NCBI GenBank assembly: GCA_024278855.1
Contig: JAJRSJ010000005.1
Span: forward strand, 1-64,000
Direction of reading: 5' to 3'
Length of the DNA: 64,000 nucleotides
DNA from: Alphaproteobacteria bacterium
GTDB lineage: Bacteria > Pseudomonadota > Alphaproteobacteria > Caulobacterales > Maricaulaceae
The position numbers and the translations under genes were made by a program. The notes beneath the pieces are model-generated. The model was not told where the DNA came from. It did no database searches and saw only the letters and a list, made by a program, of their open reading frames with translations. This document shows positions 1-9,552 of the stretch, piece after piece. Position 1 is the stretch's first letter. Every line of letters begins with the position of its first letter.

Positions 1-881
1 AGACCACCAACCGTTGCCGCCAAACCAGACAATTCAGCCGGGACGATAACCGTGCTTTGGTTGGGGGATGTGGCCAGTGCCTTAAAGGCTTGCACATAAT
101 CTTGGGCGATAAAATAATTGATCGCATTGACATCACCTTTGGCGATAGCGTCCGAAACCATTTCGGTCGCCTTGGCTTCGGCCAAAGCTTCCCGTTCACG
201 GGCATCGGCGTCCAGATAGGCGGCTTGTTTGCGGCCCTCGGCCTCGCGGATGGCAGCTTCTTTCTCGCCCTCGGCCCGCAGGATAGCGGACTGTTTGGAA
301 CCTTCGGCTTCTAGGATTTCGGCGCGTTTTTGACGCTCGGCAATCATTTGCTTGTTCATGGCTTGGGTAATATCGTGGGGCGGTGACAGATCTTTAATCT
401 CGATCCGCGTCACCTTGACCCCCCAAGGATCAGTGGCCGCATCAATAACACCGAGCAATTGAGCGTTGATCACGTCGCGTTGTGACAACACCTCGTCCAA
501 ATCCATGGCACCAACCACTGTCCGTACATTGGTCAAACACAGATTGATGATGGCATTGTCAAGATTGTTAACCTCATAAGCGGCTTGTCTTGCATCGATC
601 ACCTGAATAAACACCACCGCGTCTGCTGTGACCATAGCGTTATCTTTGGTGATCACGTCTTGTGAGGGAATATCAATAACCCGTTCGCGCATATTCATTT
701 TATAGCCGACTTTATCAAAAAACGGTGTCAAAATACCGAGACCCGGTTTTAGGGTGCGGGTGTAGCGGCCAAATCTCTCCACCGTGTATTCCATGCCCTG
801 GGGCACGAATTTGACGATCATTTTGCCAATGACAATGGCTAAAATCACCGCCACTATGGCAAATATTGCAAATTCATTCAT
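1..881 (-). CDS. SPFH/band-7 (stomatin-like, QmcA-type) membrane protein, 3' end cut by the window edge
   Basis: Reading the minus strand from an ATG at 881 gives an open frame to the left edge, about 293 codons, so the C-terminus is missing. Residues 3-21 form one hydrophobic N-terminal membrane anchor. It is followed by a band-7 domain ([15 protein letters not shown], then [16 protein letters not shown]) and a long charged Ala/Glu-rich coiled coil ([28 protein letters not shown]), which is the classic SPFH arrangement. Family members form oligomeric membrane scaffolds and are often paired with an NfeD-like protein, which could lie beyond the edge. A GAGAG ribosome-binding site precedes the ATG. 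The gene follows the peroxiredoxin by about 30 bases on the same strand, so the two are probably cotranscribed. Confidence 0.88.
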   Translation of the reverse strand, partial: MNEFAIFAIVAVILAIVIGKMIVKFVPQGMEYTVERFGRYTRTLKPGLGILTPFFDKVGYKMNMRERVIDIPSQDVITKDNAMVTADAVVFIQVIDARQAAYEVNNLDNAIINLCLTNVRTVVGAMDLDEVLSQRDVINAQLLGVIDAATDPWGVKVTRIEIKDLSPPHDITQAMNKQMIAERQKRAEILEAEGSKQSAILRAEGEKEAAIREAEGRKQAAYLDADAREREALAEAKATEMVSDAIAKGDVNAINYFIAQDYVQAFKALATSPNQSTVIVPAELSGLAATVGG

Positions 882-913
882 TACTCTCTCCTCAAAATCC
901 TAACGATTATCTC

Positions 914-1396
914 TTAAATATGATCCAACATATAGCCCGCAGACGAAACGCGAAACTCGCCGCCCTCTTCCACGTTTAAAGCTTCCACAACACCGTCATT
1001 GACAATCATGGCATAGCGCTGTGAGCGCCGTCCCATACCAAAACCCGTGCCGTCCAGTTCAAGCCCGATGGCGGCGGTAAAATCACAATTCCCGTCCGCC
1101 AGCATCTCAATAGTGTCGCCGACATTTTGGTCGCGGCTCCAAGCGTCCATGACAAAGACATCATTGACCGACAAACAGGCGATTTTATCAATGCCCTTGG
1201 CCGCCAAAGCATCCGCATTTTCCATAAATCCCGGCAGATGTTTAGCCGAGCAGGTCGGCGTAAATGCACCGGGCAAGGCAAAGACGGCAACGCGTTTGCC
1301 CGCAAAAAAGTCTTCGGAAGCGATTGGTTCTGGGCCTTGTGCGCCCATATGCATGAATGTGGCGTCCGGGAGTTTGTCCCCTATTTTAATACCCAT
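914..1396 (-). CDS. Peroxiredoxin, Prx5-like (redoxin family)
   Basis: A 160-residue thiol peroxidase that should reduce hydrogen peroxide or organic hydroperoxides in the cytoplasm. The peroxidatic cysteine is Cys49 in PGAFTPTCS, which is the Prx5 form of the PxxxTxxC motif; the flanking KHLPGF and SVNDVFVMDAW also fit Prx5. I chose the ATG at 1396 because GGAGAG stands just upstream and the protein then starts MGIKIGDKLPD like its relatives; an in-frame extension to 1456 lacks support. Length matches the family. It lies directly upstream of the SPFH gene. Confidence 0.9.
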   Translation of the reverse strand: MGIKIGDKLPDATFMHMGAQGPEPIASEDFFAGKRVAVFALPGAFTPTCSAKHLPGFMENADALAAKGIDKIACLSVNDVFVMDAWSRDQNVGDTIEMLADGNCDFTAAIGLELDGTGFGMGRRSQRYAMIVNDGVVEALNVEEGGEFRVSSAGYMLDHI

Positions 1397-1456
1397 AACT
1401 CTCTCCTTACCTGCATATATAGGGATTAACCCGTGTTTTTCAAGATTTACAACCAC

Positions 1457-1480
1457 AATGCTGTTCTTAATGCTGTTCTT
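1457..1480. repeat. 12-bp perfect tandem duplication
   Basis: The unit AATGCTGTTCTT occurs twice in a row in the divergent intergenic region between the peroxiredoxin (minus) and algH-like (plus) genes. No function is evident. It is one of about a dozen short tandem duplications in the window. Confidence 0.85.
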
Positions 1481-1529
1481 GGGCGATTCTTATACTTGAT
1501 TTATTTCATTATGGGCGTCAGCATAGCCT

Positions 1530-2159
1530 ATGGCCAGTATTAAACAAAGCAATAAACCGAGCGGACTTGAAAACTGGGACGCTCAATATGGATACCAGGA
1601 CGGCAATAATCTGGCCGGGCAGTTGATTATTGCCGGACCGTCTATGGGCGATAAACGCTTTCACGGGACGGTTATTTATATGTGCGTCCACGACAGTCAG
1701 CAGGCTATGGGCATTATTATCAATCGGCCAAAACCCGACTTGAAGCTGTCTTCCATGCTGCCGCATCTGAATGTCAAAGGCCCTGTCACCCATGAGGACA
1801 CCATGGTTTTATACGGCGGCCCGGTTGAGCCAGAGCGCGGCTTTGTCTTGCATTCGCGTGACTATCTGGATCCGGATAATACACTCCCCTTAAGCGACAC
1901 CCTGGCCCTGACCACATCCAAATCCGTTCTCAAAGCCTTAACCAGTGCCAATGCGCCGAAAAAAGCGGTGCTGGCACTTGGCTACGCCGGATGGGAAAGC
2001 GGGCAGTTGGAGACCGAGCTTCAACATAACAGTTGGCTGGTGGCCCCGGCCCACGACGATATTATCTTTACTGGCGAGCCGCGCCATAAATGGAAACAAG
2101 CGCTCAGTAGCCTGGGTATTACGCCAGAGTTTTTATCCGCTAGCGCCGGAAATGCATAA
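1530..2159 (+). CDS. YqgE/AlgH family protein (DUF179)
   Basis: A 209-residue cytoplasmic protein. Recognised from NNLAGQLIIAGPSMGDKRF near residue 25, MCVHDSQQAMGIIINRP near 50-66, the PEDTMVLYGGPVE-like stretch VLYGGPVEPERGFVLHS, and ALGYAGWESGQLETEL toward the C-terminus, all hallmarks of the family. Length is near the usual 185-210. The biochemical function is unknown; the name AlgH comes from an alginate-regulation phenotype in Pseudomonas and should not be read as an established role here. It is divergent from the peroxiredoxin. The stop codon lies inside a 13-bp tandem repeat. Confidence 0.92.
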   Translation: MASIKQSNKPSGLENWDAQYGYQDGNNLAGQLIIAGPSMGDKRFHGTVIYMCVHDSQQAMGIIINRPKPDLKLSSMLPHLNVKGPVTHEDTMVLYGGPVEPERGFVLHSRDYLDPDNTLPLSDTLALTTSKSVLKALTSANAPKKAVLALGYAGWESGQLETELQHNSWLVAPAHDDIIFTGEPRHKWKQALSSLGITPEFLSASAGNA

Positions 2160-2187
2160 AAGACATGCATAAAAGACATGCATAAAG
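2152..2187. repeat. 13-bp tandem repeat across the algH-like stop codon
   Basis: The unit ATGCATAAAAGAC occurs twice exactly and a third time in part. The first copy carries the TAA stop of the upstream gene. Because 13 is not a multiple of 3, successive copies place TAA in different frames. It lies in the short gap between two convergent genes. Confidence 0.85.
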
Positions 2188-2191
2188 GCGG

Positions 2192-2982
2192 TTATGCCCG
2201 CTTAATGAAAAAGCAGTGGACGTTATCATTGGTATAGCGGGTGATTTTATTCTTCAGGACGAAACGATAGTTTTCATTGTCGGCCAATGTTTTTAAGGTG
2301 GCGATACCAAAATAATTGAGATGATCCGGGAAGCGAAACCCGCACCAGTCAATGCCGCGCACGGCCCGGTTTATGGTGTCAAAATTCGGCACTTTAATAT
2401 AGATAGCCCCGCCCGATTTTAGCTTGTCGGTACAAGCTTTGATCACCTGTCTTGGCTTTGCTTCATGCTCAAGATAGGAGCGCATGATAATCCCGTCCAA
2501 GAACCCGTCCTCAAATTGTTCCAGACCCTCCAGAGCCGGGGCATGGATAACATAACCGCCGCGTTTTTTCATCAACTTATGGGATATTTCGGCGGCCTGT
2601 TTTTCAATTTCAATACCGTAAGGCGTAAATTGCGCCGGGATATTATTCAAACCACCACAGCCAATATCCAGTACATTGCCGATTTTAACCTGGGTGCTAA
2701 TATAATCCCATTCATCGTCTCGAAACATATGTAAGCGCCACCGGGTTTTGGCGTCCAGCCAAGCGACAATCGGTTCTTTTTCCTTGCGACGTTTTTTCTC
2801 TTGGCAAACTGTTTTGTCCAAGCCAAATCCTCGCTCAGACTTTCATAGCCGGGGGCTTCGTCCAGATATATCATCGCGCACTTTTCGCACCTAACTGTAT
2901 TCCAGTCAGGATGGCTCAATTTGGGTAAAGCAGTGTTGTGTTTACTGGCACAAACCGGACAATTTCGTTTATTTTTTTTCAT
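2192..2982 (-). pseudogene. Class I SAM-dependent methyltransferase with N-terminal zinc knuckle, broken by a -1 frameshift
   Basis: Two overlapping minus-strand frames together make one protein. The first (2982 down to about 2797) has a zinc-knuckle pair, Cys8/Cys11 and Cys32/Cys35, then GYESLSEDLAW. The second (to 2192) continues with KEKEPIVAWLDAKTRWR and the SAM-binding motif VLDIGCGG. To join them the ribosome must step back one base at about 2791-2797. There the coding strand reads A AAA AAC in the upstream frame, a canonical -1 slippery heptamer but also a homopolymer prone to one-base loss. The substrate is unknown. It is followed on the same strand's upstream side by a GT2 glycosyltransferase gene, which hints at envelope work, but that is inference. 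A one-base deletion, real or a sequencing error, is the simplest explanation. Confidence 0.8.
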
Positions 2983-3011
2983 AATACCACATTAGTTCAA
3001 ATCTATAGACG

Positions 3012-3755
3012 CTAAACTTCATCAATAACGCCCGGATTACGCGACCGCCTATTTAGCCACATAACCCCGCGCAAATCTGAAATTGACACAATCAAGCGGC
3101 CAAAATTGGTGTATTTGGACACCCCGAATTGGCGGTTACGGTGGCCCACATCGGCAAATTCGATTTTATAGCCCTCGCGCAACATCAAGGCCGGGATATA
3201 ACGGTGGATATGGTCGAAATATGGCAAGCGTAAAAACGCGGTGCGCTTGAACACTTTCAGACCGCAGCCCGTATCGTCCGCCTCGTCTTTAAGCAGAAAT
3301 TTGCGCACCTTATTACCAAATTTTGAGGCGGTGCGTTTGGCCCATGTATCCTTGCGTTTGGCCCGGCGCCCCCCGACCATAGCCAGATTATCCGGCGCGT
3401 CCTTACGGGTCATAATCTTGATCAGGTTCGGAATATCCGCCGGGTCGTTCTGTCCGTCCCCGTCTAGCGTCGCAATGATTTCGCCCACCGCCGCCAAAAC
3501 CCCGGAACGCACTGAACGGCTTTGGCCGGAGTTCTCCCGGTGGCTCAACACCCGCAAGGTCTTGTGGGTGGATTTTAGTTCGCTAAGCGCCGCCAAAGTC
3601 CCGTCCGTACTGGCGTCATTGACGAAAATCATCTCGTAAGGCATTCCGCTCATGGCCGCGGCAATCTCTGCGGCGAGCGGCCCGACATTTTCCTGCTCAT
3701 TATACACCGGAACCACGACGCTGAATTTGATTTTTGTTTGTTTTTTTGCGGGCAC
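3012..3755 (-). CDS. Family 2 glycosyltransferase (DPM1/DPG-synthase-like)
   Basis: A 247-residue GT-A fold transferase. The start FSVVVPVYNEQENVGPL, then FVNDASTDGT and the metal/nucleotide motif TLDGDGQNDP near residue 95 are typical of polyprenyl-phosphate sugar transferases. It lacks the C-terminal pair of membrane helices seen in many relatives, so it is probably a soluble or peripherally bound enzyme. It would move a sugar from a nucleotide donor to a lipid carrier; the sugar cannot be told. The start is GTG at 3755, preceded by GAGGA. The methyltransferase follows 29 bases downstream on the same strand. Confidence 0.88.
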   Translation of the reverse strand: MPAKKQTKIKFSVVVPVYNEQENVGPLAAEIAAAMSGMPYEMIFVNDASTDGTLAALSELKSTHKTLRVLSHRENSGQSRSVRSGVLAAVGEIIATLDGDGQNDPADIPNLIKIMTRKDAPDNLAMVGGRRAKRKDTWAKRTASKFGNKVRKFLLKDEADDTGCGLKVFKRTAFLRLPYFDHIHRYIPALMLREGYKIEFADVGHRNRQFGVSKYTNFGRLIVSISDLRGVMWLNRRSRNPGVIDEV

Positions 3756-3840
3756 ATCATCCTCAAAACTGTTTGAAGTCTAATGGCACGAGCGCAGCCA
3801 ACACGCAAGCCACCTTTGCCCCTGATGTAAGGTAGACCAC

Positions 3841-3857
3841 AGATAGTGTAACTATCT
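3841..3857. other. Hairpin in the 216-bp divergent gap
   Basis: AGATAGT-GTA-ACTATCT is a perfect 7-bp inverted repeat with a 3-base loop, followed by a weaker CCAGGC/GCCTTGG pair to about 3875. It sits between the GT2 gene (minus) and the HupE-like gene (plus). It could be an operator or a transcript structure; there is no T-run. I see no gene in 3756-3971. Confidence 0.35.
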
Positions 3858-3971
3858 CCAGGCTTCAGCCTTGGTGTATAGTTTGGTTTTAGAGGCTGTG
3901 TATGATTTTGGCATTGCACATATGCGCCTTGAACCCTATGTCTGTATTTTTTACGAATTACAGGTGTTTGA

Positions 3972-4703
3972 ATGGGCCACTATAGATCATGGTCATTTGC
4001 TATAAATAGACGGGCTTTATTTGCAGGCTTAATGGTCTGCTTGGCCGTGATATTGGGCTTGGCCGTGGACGCATTTGCCCACGGCGTTACCCAGGGCGAC
4101 AAGGGGTATATTGCCGAGACGAGCGGTGTACAGATATTGCCGTTTCTCTATCTGGGTGCCAAGCATATGATGACCGGCTATGACCATTTGTTGTTTTTGT
4201 TCGGGGTTGTGTTCTTTTTGTACAAGCTCAAAGATGTCAGCATTTATGTCACCTTGTTCGCGGTCGGCCATATTATCACCTTGCTCGGCGGCGTTTTGTT
4301 CGAGATCAAATTTAATCCTTATATTATCGACGCGATTATCGGGTTTTCGGTGGTTTATAAGGCGCTTGACAATATGGGCGCTTATCAACGCTGGTTCGGG
4401 TTTCAGCCCAATACCAAGGCCGCGACTTTTATTTTCGGGCTGTTTCACGGCTTTGGTCTGGCCACCAAAATATTGGACTACGAAATCTCCAAAGACGGCC
4501 TGTTGGCCAATTTAATTGCCTTTAATGTCGGGGTTGAGATTGGCCAAATACTGGCTCTGGTCGCCATATTGATCTTGATGAATTTTTGGCGGCGCACGGA
4601 TAGTTTTATGCGCCGGGCCTATAGCGTCAATACGGCCTTGATGATGGCCGGATTTTTACTCATTAGCTATCAACTCACCGGACTATTGTATCTACCGGCT
4701 TAA
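3972..4703 (+). CDS. HupE/UreJ family membrane protein
   Basis: A 243-residue polytopic inner-membrane protein. After an N-terminal hydrophobic segment ending in DAFAHG (probable cleavable signal) come about six membrane helices. The conserved motifs GAKHMMTGYDHLLFLFG, VGHIITLLGG and FGLFHGFGLA belong to the HupE/UreJ_2 group. Characterised relatives take up nickel or cobalt, and the many histidines near the membrane fit a metal role, but no hydrogenase or urease genes are nearby, so the substrate is open. The gene for a membrane-anchor protein follows 12 bases downstream and the pair looks like one operon. Confidence 0.85.
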   Translation: MGHYRSWSFAINRRALFAGLMVCLAVILGLAVDAFAHGVTQGDKGYIAETSGVQILPFLYLGAKHMMTGYDHLLFLFGVVFFLYKLKDVSIYVTLFAVGHIITLLGGVLFEIKFNPYIIDAIIGFSVVYKALDNMGAYQRWFGFQPNTKAATFIFGLFHGFGLATKILDYEISKDGLLANLIAFNVGVEIGQILALVAILILMNFWRRTDSFMRRAYSVNTALMMAGFLLISYQLTGLLYLPA

Positions 4704-4715
4704 GAAGGAAGCACT

Positions 4716-5402
4716 ATGTATAATTCCAACCCGCCCGCAAAAACTGACCTGCCGTCAACGGCGAAACTGGTTAAATCGACAATTTTAGCCAGTGTCGCCG
4801 CCGGGGTCATCTTGGTCGCAGTGGTGATGCCCGCCGAATACGGCATTGACCCAACCGGCATTGGCAAAATCACCGGGCTTAAAAAAATGGGTGCAATAAA
4901 AACCTCCTTGGCCAAAGATGCCGCCGAGGAACAGGCAAAAGCCTTGGCCGCTATAACGAACCCGGCCCCAGTAATTTCTGAACCTGTAATTTCTGAACCT
5001 GTAATTTCTGAACCTGTGATTTCTGAACCAGTGGCCCGGGAAACAATAGTTAAGGAAACATCGCCGCCGGCCGACGCTAGCCTGCAAACAGACGAGAAAA
5101 TCTTCACTCTGGCCCCCGACGCATGGACGGAGATCAAGCTGAAAATGACCAAAGGCGCCAAGGCGGATTTTGTCTGGTTTACGGACGGCGAGCGGGCCAA
5201 TTTCGACACCCATGCTGATTCCAAAACCCTAGACATTGACTATCACAATTATGCCAAAGGCTCCAAAATCCGCGACGCAGGCACTCTCGAAGCCGCATTT
5301 GATGGTGGTCACGGTTGGTTTTGGCGCAATAGAAGCGGCAAAACCATGATTGTCACCCTGCAAACGAGCGGCGAATATTCGGATATAGTCGTGATGGATT
5401 AG
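4716..5402 (+). CDS. Single-pass transmembrane anchor protein paired with the HupE-like gene
   Basis: A 228-residue protein with a cytoplasmic N-terminus (about 20 residues), one membrane helix (residues 24-44, TILASVAAGVILVAVVM), then YGIDPTGIGKITGLKKMG, a low-complexity Glu/Pro linker with four copies of VISEP, and a C-terminal periplasmic domain (FVWFTDGERANFDTHAD, GGHGWFWRNRSGKTMIVTL). The helix plus GIDPTG...GIGKITGLKKMG stretch matches proteins usually annotated only as transmembrane anchor protein and found beside HupE/UreJ homologs. Function is unknown; a partner role for the upstream membrane protein is inference. Confidence 0.75.
   Translation: MYNSNPPAKTDLPSTAKLVKSTILASVAAGVILVAVVMPAEYGIDPTGIGKITGLKKMGAIKTSLAKDAAEEQAKALAAITNPAPVISEPVISEPVISEPVISEPVARETIVKETSPPADASLQTDEKIFTLAPDAWTEIKLKMTKGAKADFVWFTDGERANFDTHADSKTLDIDYHNYAKGSKIRDAGTLEAAFDGGHGWFWRNRSGKTMIVTLQTSGEYSDIVVMD
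4971..5030. repeat. 15-bp tandem repeat, 4 copies, coding for VISEP
   Basis: Four in-frame copies of GTAATTTCTGAACCT, nearly identical at DNA level, sit in the linker of the anchor protein. Near-identity at third positions points to recent slippage expansion, so copy number may vary between strains. Confidence 0.9.
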
Positions 5403-5449
5403 GGTTTAATATAGCTTGTGTGAACCCGTCTGAATGCTAATCTAGCCCT

Positions 5450-7210
5450 ATGAACAAGATAAACTTGCAAATTCGCGATATGGTAATGTTGGCTCTGTTA
5501 GTGTTGGCTATGGCTTTGCCGGGATTGGCAAGCTTACCGGTGATTGACCGCGACGAAGCCCGCTATGCCCAAGCGACCGTACAGATGCTAGAGAGCGGTG
5601 ATTATATCAATATCCGCTTCCAAGACCAAGCCCGCAATAAAAAACCCGCCGGGGCTTACTGGGCGCAAGCGGCCAGTGTCAAAGCATTCTCGGATGTAGA
5701 AAAACGCCAGATATGGGCGCACCGCATTCCGTCGGTTCTAGGGGCGTTATTGGCTATTCTCGCAAGCTATTGGGCCGGGCGGCGTTTGTTGGGCCGCGAG
5801 GCGGCTTTATACGGTTCGGCCATGTTGGCGGTCAGTTTTATCTTTGTGTTTGAAGCCCATATCGCCAAAACCGACGCGCTTTTATTGGGGTTTTCCGCAT
5901 TGGTTCTTTGTGCAATTGTCGCCTTGCGAAATGTTCCCGGCCGCTCACAAAAGCAAAAAGAAACATTAAAAGCCGCGATCAAGAACAAACATGCCGTAAA
6001 GCCCGCCGTTTTATTCTGGTTCGGCCTTGGTATGGCCGTGATGATCAAAGGCCCGATCTTGCCATTTTTGCTGATTTTGTGTTTTGCCGCTTTGTTTATT
6101 TGGGAACGTAATGCCAACTGGTTAAAACCCCTGCTCTATTGGCCGGGGCCGTTGTTGTTTTTACTGATCGTTTTGCCTTGGGCCATTTTGATTGGCCGCG
6201 AAACCGGTGGCGCGTTTTTCACCGAGGCAATTGGCAATGATCTGGTGCCAAAACTGCAAGGCGTTCAAGAAAGCCATCCCGGTCCGCCGGGCTATTACGC
6301 CCTTACGATCTGGCTCGCTTTTTGGCCTGCCTGTCTGTTCTTGCTGCCGGGGCTTGTCTTTGCGGTTCGCGCCGCAAGAAATAAATCCAGCTTTGATGCG
6401 CCCGTCGCCAAAGCCGCCCGTTTGTTGTTGTGCTGGGCCGTGCCATTTTTCATTGTTACGGAATTCATACCGACCAAATTGCCCCACTACACCTTGTTGA
6501 CCTTTCCGGCCCTTGCCCTGTTGGCCGGTGCGGCAGTTGCCACCATGACCAAAGTCAATGAATTCACCTTGAGCCGCCGTGTTGGGGCCATTTTGTTTTC
6601 GGCCATCACCATAATTGTCGTCGCCGTGCTGTTAATCGCCGAATCCTATTATGGTAATTTTCCGAGTTGGAGTTTTTTAGTCTTGTATTCGGGTATTTTG
6701 CTCAGCTTATTTGCCAGTTGGAGCCTATGGCGCGGCAAAGCGTTTTATGCGTTTTTGGGCGCGGTGGTGACGGCGGCCATGCTGAATATTTTCACCTATC
6801 AATTTACCTTACCCTCCCTAAAAACCTTGCAAATTAGCGCTCAAGTAAAAACGGCGCTTGGCAACAATAATATCGATACCCCCATCTCAAACATGACCAT
6901 TCTTTCGACCCAATTTACAGAGCCTAGCCTGGTTTACCGTCTGGGTACGGGGATGTTACTGGGCAAGCCCGAAGAAAGACTGGCCAATTTAAATCTGGTT
7001 GTTGGTGATATTGTACTTTTGGATACAAACCGGAAAGACACCGAAGACTATACCCAAAAGCTGACAGAAAAATTGGCGCTGACTGACTTATGCCTGACCA
7101 ATTTGCACACCATTAAAGGGTTTAACTATGCCAAGGGCGACGCCGTTAAACTTGATATATTACAAGCAAATACCTGCCCAGAGCTGATACCGGAACCTAG
7201 TTTACCGTAA
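5450..7210 (+). CDS. ArnT/PMT-like membrane glycosyltransferase (GT-C fold)
   Basis: A 586-residue polytopic protein with about 12 membrane helices. The first periplasmic loop holds the GT-C acidic motif PVIDRDEARYAQAT (Asp33, Asp35, Glu36), followed by FQDQARNKKPAGAYWAQA, a pattern shared by ArnT and other dolichyl/undecaprenyl-phosphate-sugar dependent transferases. HIAKTDALLL and FIPTKLPHYTLLTFPALALL are further family signatures. It should transfer a sugar from a polyprenyl-phosphate carrier to lipid A or another envelope acceptor. The GT2 enzyme encoded at 3012-3755 could supply such a carrier, but this is inference; it is on the other strand. Confidence 0.87.
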   Translation: MNKINLQIRDMVMLALLVLAMALPGLASLPVIDRDEARYAQATVQMLESGDYINIRFQDQARNKKPAGAYWAQAASVKAFSDVEKRQIWAHRIPSVLGALLAILASYWAGRRLLGREAALYGSAMLAVSFIFVFEAHIAKTDALLLGFSALVLCAIVALRNVPGRSQKQKETLKAAIKNKHAVKPAVLFWFGLGMAVMIKGPILPFLLILCFAALFIWERNANWLKPLLYWPGPLLFLLIVLPWAILIGRETGGAFFTEAIGNDLVPKLQGVQESHPGPPGYYALTIWLAFWPACLFLLPGLVFAVRAARNKSSFDAPVAKAARLLLCWAVPFFIVTEFIPTKLPHYTLLTFPALALLAGAAVATMTKVNEFTLSRRVGAILFSAITIIVVAVLLIAESYYGNFPSWSFLVLYSGILLSLFASWSLWRGKAFYAFLGAVVTAAMLNIFTYQFTLPSLKTLQISAQVKTALGNNNIDTPISNMTILSTQFTEPSLVYRLGTGMLLGKPEERLANLNLVVGDIVLLDTNRKDTEDYTQKLTEKLALTDLCLTNLHTIKGFNYAKGDAVKLDILQANTCPELIPEPSLP

Positions 7211-7269
7211 TTTATTTCCCGGCAAAAATGGTGATATTCTAGTGCTCTCCAACAACACAATTTGTTATT

Positions 7270-7297
7270 CTATAGGCGTAAGTCTATGGGCGTAAGT
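7270..7297. repeat. 14-bp tandem duplication at the thrS stop codon
   Basis: CTATAGGCGTAAGT is followed directly by CTATGGGCGTAAGT (one mismatch). The second copy contains the thrS stop (TAG on the minus strand at 7284-7286). Confidence 0.75.
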
Positions 7298-9215
7298 CGG
7301 GCGGGGTCGCCTCTTTGGTTAAGTTGGCAATAGCATCGGCCAAAACAAGAACCTCCTGTTGCCTGTCGCCAAGAAACCGCAGGGCCAATTTACCTTCCTC
7401 GGCTTCTTTGCGGCCTATGACTGCAATGACCGGGACTTTCGCGAGGGAATGCTCACGGATTTTGTAATTGATTTTCTCGTTGCGCACATCAGTTTCGACC
7501 CGAAGCCCCGCCGCCCGTAATGCAGCCGCCGCCTCTAGGGCATAGGCGTCTGCGTCCGAAGTAATGGTCGCCAAAACCACCTGAACAGGCGCCAACCACA
7601 ACGGAAACCGCCCGGCATGTTCTTCGATCAATATGCCCAAAAACCGCTCCATGGAACCAAGGATAGCCCGGTGCAACATGACGGGCCGTTTTTTGGTATC
7701 GTCTTTGGCAATATAACTGGCGTCCAGTCGTTCGGGCGTGCCGAAATCTACCTGTAAAGTCCCGCATTGCCAGTCACGGCCAATGGCATCGCGCAAGACA
7801 AATTCCAGGTTTGGGCCGTAAAATGCACCCTCTCCGGGGTTCAGTATCACCTCAAGTCCGGCGGCGTTAACCGCGTCCATCAAGGCTTTTTCGGATTTAT
7901 CCCAAGTCTCGTCAGAGCCGGTACGCACGTCCGGGCGATCAGAAAATTTCACCACAACATCGGTAAAACCAAAATCGGCATAAATACCCATGAGCAAATC
8001 AATAAAGGTTTTAGTCTCGTCAATAATTTGCTCTTCGGTGCAAAAAATGTGGGCGTCGTCCTGGGTAAACCCGCGCACCCGCATAATGCCGTGCAAAGCC
8101 CCGGACGGTTCATTTCTATGGCAACAGCCAAATTCGGCCATGCGCAAGGGCAAATCACGGTAGGATTTCTGGCCCTGGTTAAAAATCTGCACATGGGCCG
8201 GGCAGTTCATGGGCTTTAGGGCATGGATTTCGTCGTGTTCGCCGTGGCTAACCTTCGACACAAACATGTTCTCGCGAAATTTATCCCAATGCCCCGACGC
8301 CACCCATAATTTATGGTCGATGAGCATGGGGGTTTTGACCTCTTCATAATCGGCCTTTTGCAGTTTACGGCGAATATAGTCTTCCACCTGCCGCCAGATC
8401 GTCGCGCCTTTATCGTGCCAGAACACCATGCCTTGCGCTTCGGGTTGCAAATGAAATAAATCCATCTCGCGGCCTATGCGGCGGTGGTCGCGTTTTTCGG
8501 CTTCTGCAATGCGGTGCAAATGTGCATCCAAATCGTCTTTGTTGGCCCAGGCCGTGCCGTAAATCCGTTGTAATTGCGCGTTATTACTGTCGCCGCGCCA
8601 ATAGGCTCCGGCAACTTTCATCAGTTTGAAAGCATTACCAACTTTGATAGTACTGGGCAGGTGTGGCCCCAGACATAAGTCTAACCACTCTCCCTGTTTA
8701 TAAATGGTAATGGTTTCGTCTGCAGGCAAATCTGAAATCAATTCGGCTTTGTAGGTTTCACCCTTGTCGGTGAAATACTTAATCGCATCATCTCTGTCCC
8801 AAACCTCGCGCACGAACGGTTTGTTTTGCTGGATGATGAATTTCATCTTTTTCTCGATAGCGGCAAAGTCTTCACTGGAAAATGGCTCGTCGCGGGCAAA
8901 GTCGTAATAAAAACCGTCTTCAATCACCGGGCCGATGGTCACTTGGGTACCGGGGAATAGTGCTTGCACGGCTTCGGCCATCACATGGGCGCAATCATGG
9001 CGGATGAGCTCCAAGCCTTCTGGATCGGCGGCGGTGATCAATTGCAGTTTGGTATCACCCTCTAGGGCCCGCGTCGCATCCCAAAGTTCGCCGTTCACCC
9101 GCGCCGCCAATACTTTTTTGGCCAGAGATTTTGACAAGGCTTTGGCCACATCCATTGCAGATGTGCCGTCTTCAAATTCGCGGGTTGCACCGTCAGGAAA
9201 TGTTATTGTCAACAT
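7284..9215 (-). CDS. thrS: Threonyl-tRNA synthetase
   Basis: A 643-residue class II synthetase that charges tRNA-Thr. Order: N-terminal TGS domain (residues 1-60), the editing domain with [13 protein letters not shown], the catalytic core with [12 protein letters not shown] (the zinc-binding Cys), [19 protein letters not shown] and the class II motif 3 region [21 protein letters not shown], then a C-terminal anticodon-binding domain ([15 protein letters not shown] to the end). Full length. The ATG at 9215 lies inside the end of yidD (23-base overlap), so the gene is the last of an overlapping four-gene operon. Confidence 0.98.
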   Translation of the reverse strand: MLTITFPDGATREFEDGTSAMDVAKALSKSLAKKVLAARVNGELWDATRALEGDTKLQLITAADPEGLELIRHDCAHVMAEAVQALFPGTQVTIGPVIEDGFYYDFARDEPFSSEDFAAIEKKMKFIIQQNKPFVREVWDRDDAIKYFTDKGETYKAELISDLPADETITIYKQGEWLDLCLGPHLPSTIKVGNAFKLMKVAGAYWRGDSNNAQLQRIYGTAWANKDDLDAHLHRIAEAEKRDHRRIGREMDLFHLQPEAQGMVFWHDKGATIWRQVEDYIRRKLQKADYEEVKTPMLIDHKLWVASGHWDKFRENMFVSKVSHGEHDEIHALKPMNCPAHVQIFNQGQKSYRDLPLRMAEFGCCHRNEPSGALHGIMRVRGFTQDDAHIFCTEEQIIDETKTFIDLLMGIYADFGFTDVVVKFSDRPDVRTGSDETWDKSEKALMDAVNAAGLEVILNPGEGAFYGPNLEFVLRDAIGRDWQCGTLQVDFGTPERLDASYIAKDDTKKRPVMLHRAILGSMERFLGILIEEHAGRFPLWLAPVQVVLATITSDADAYALEAAAALRAAGLRVETDVRNEKINYKIREHSLAKVPVIAVIGRKEAEEGKLALRFLGDRQQEVLVLADAIANLTKEATPPDLRP

Positions 9216-9552
9216 TGTTATTACTGCTTTCTTTATTCGTATCTGGATTTTTATCTAGTCGTTCATTCCAAGCCCAATCACCATAACGCCACGGTGCCCA
9301 CATTGCTTGTTTATGTATAGTCTCAGGCACCGGGTCAATACCAGATGACCCCCAAGGATGGCAACGCAAAAGCCGCGATAAAGTCAGCCAAAATCCGCGC
9401 CACACCCCGTGTGCGCCAAATGCCGCAATAGAATAATTGGCACAGCCCGGTTCGTGGCGGCACCTTACGCCGAGTGCATAAAATATAGGCGACAGGGTGA
9501 ATTTGTAGATTTTCAGCAAACCGATCGCAGGATATATGAGCGGGTTTTTCAT
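9193..9552 (-). CDS. yidD: YidD membrane protein insertion efficiency factor
   Basis: A 119-residue membrane-associated protein thought to help YidC-dependent insertion. The diagnostic stretch is [26 protein letters not shown], then [19 protein letters not shown] with conserved cysteines. The core is about 80 residues; the C-terminal tail of about 40 residues is Asn/Ser-rich and overlaps the thrS start, so it may be a read-out of the overlap rather than a functional domain. It starts inside the stop codon of the amidohydrolase (ATGA overlap at 9549-9552). Confidence 0.93.
   Translation of the reverse strand: MKNPLIYPAIGLLKIYKFTLSPIFYALGVRCRHEPGCANYSIAAFGAHGVWRGFWLTLSRLLRCHPWGSSGIDPVPETIHKQAMWAPWRYGDWAWNERLDKNPDTNKESSNNNVDNNIS

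Noticed and set aside
1047-1499. Plus-strand 150-codon frame opposite the peroxiredoxin
   Set aside because: It is a shadow of a well-supported gene; no ribosome-binding site or recognisable domain.
9193-9552. Calling yidD truncated or fused to thrS
   Set aside because: The core YidD domain is complete and the 23-base overlap is in a different frame from thrS, so it is an ordinary operon overlap.
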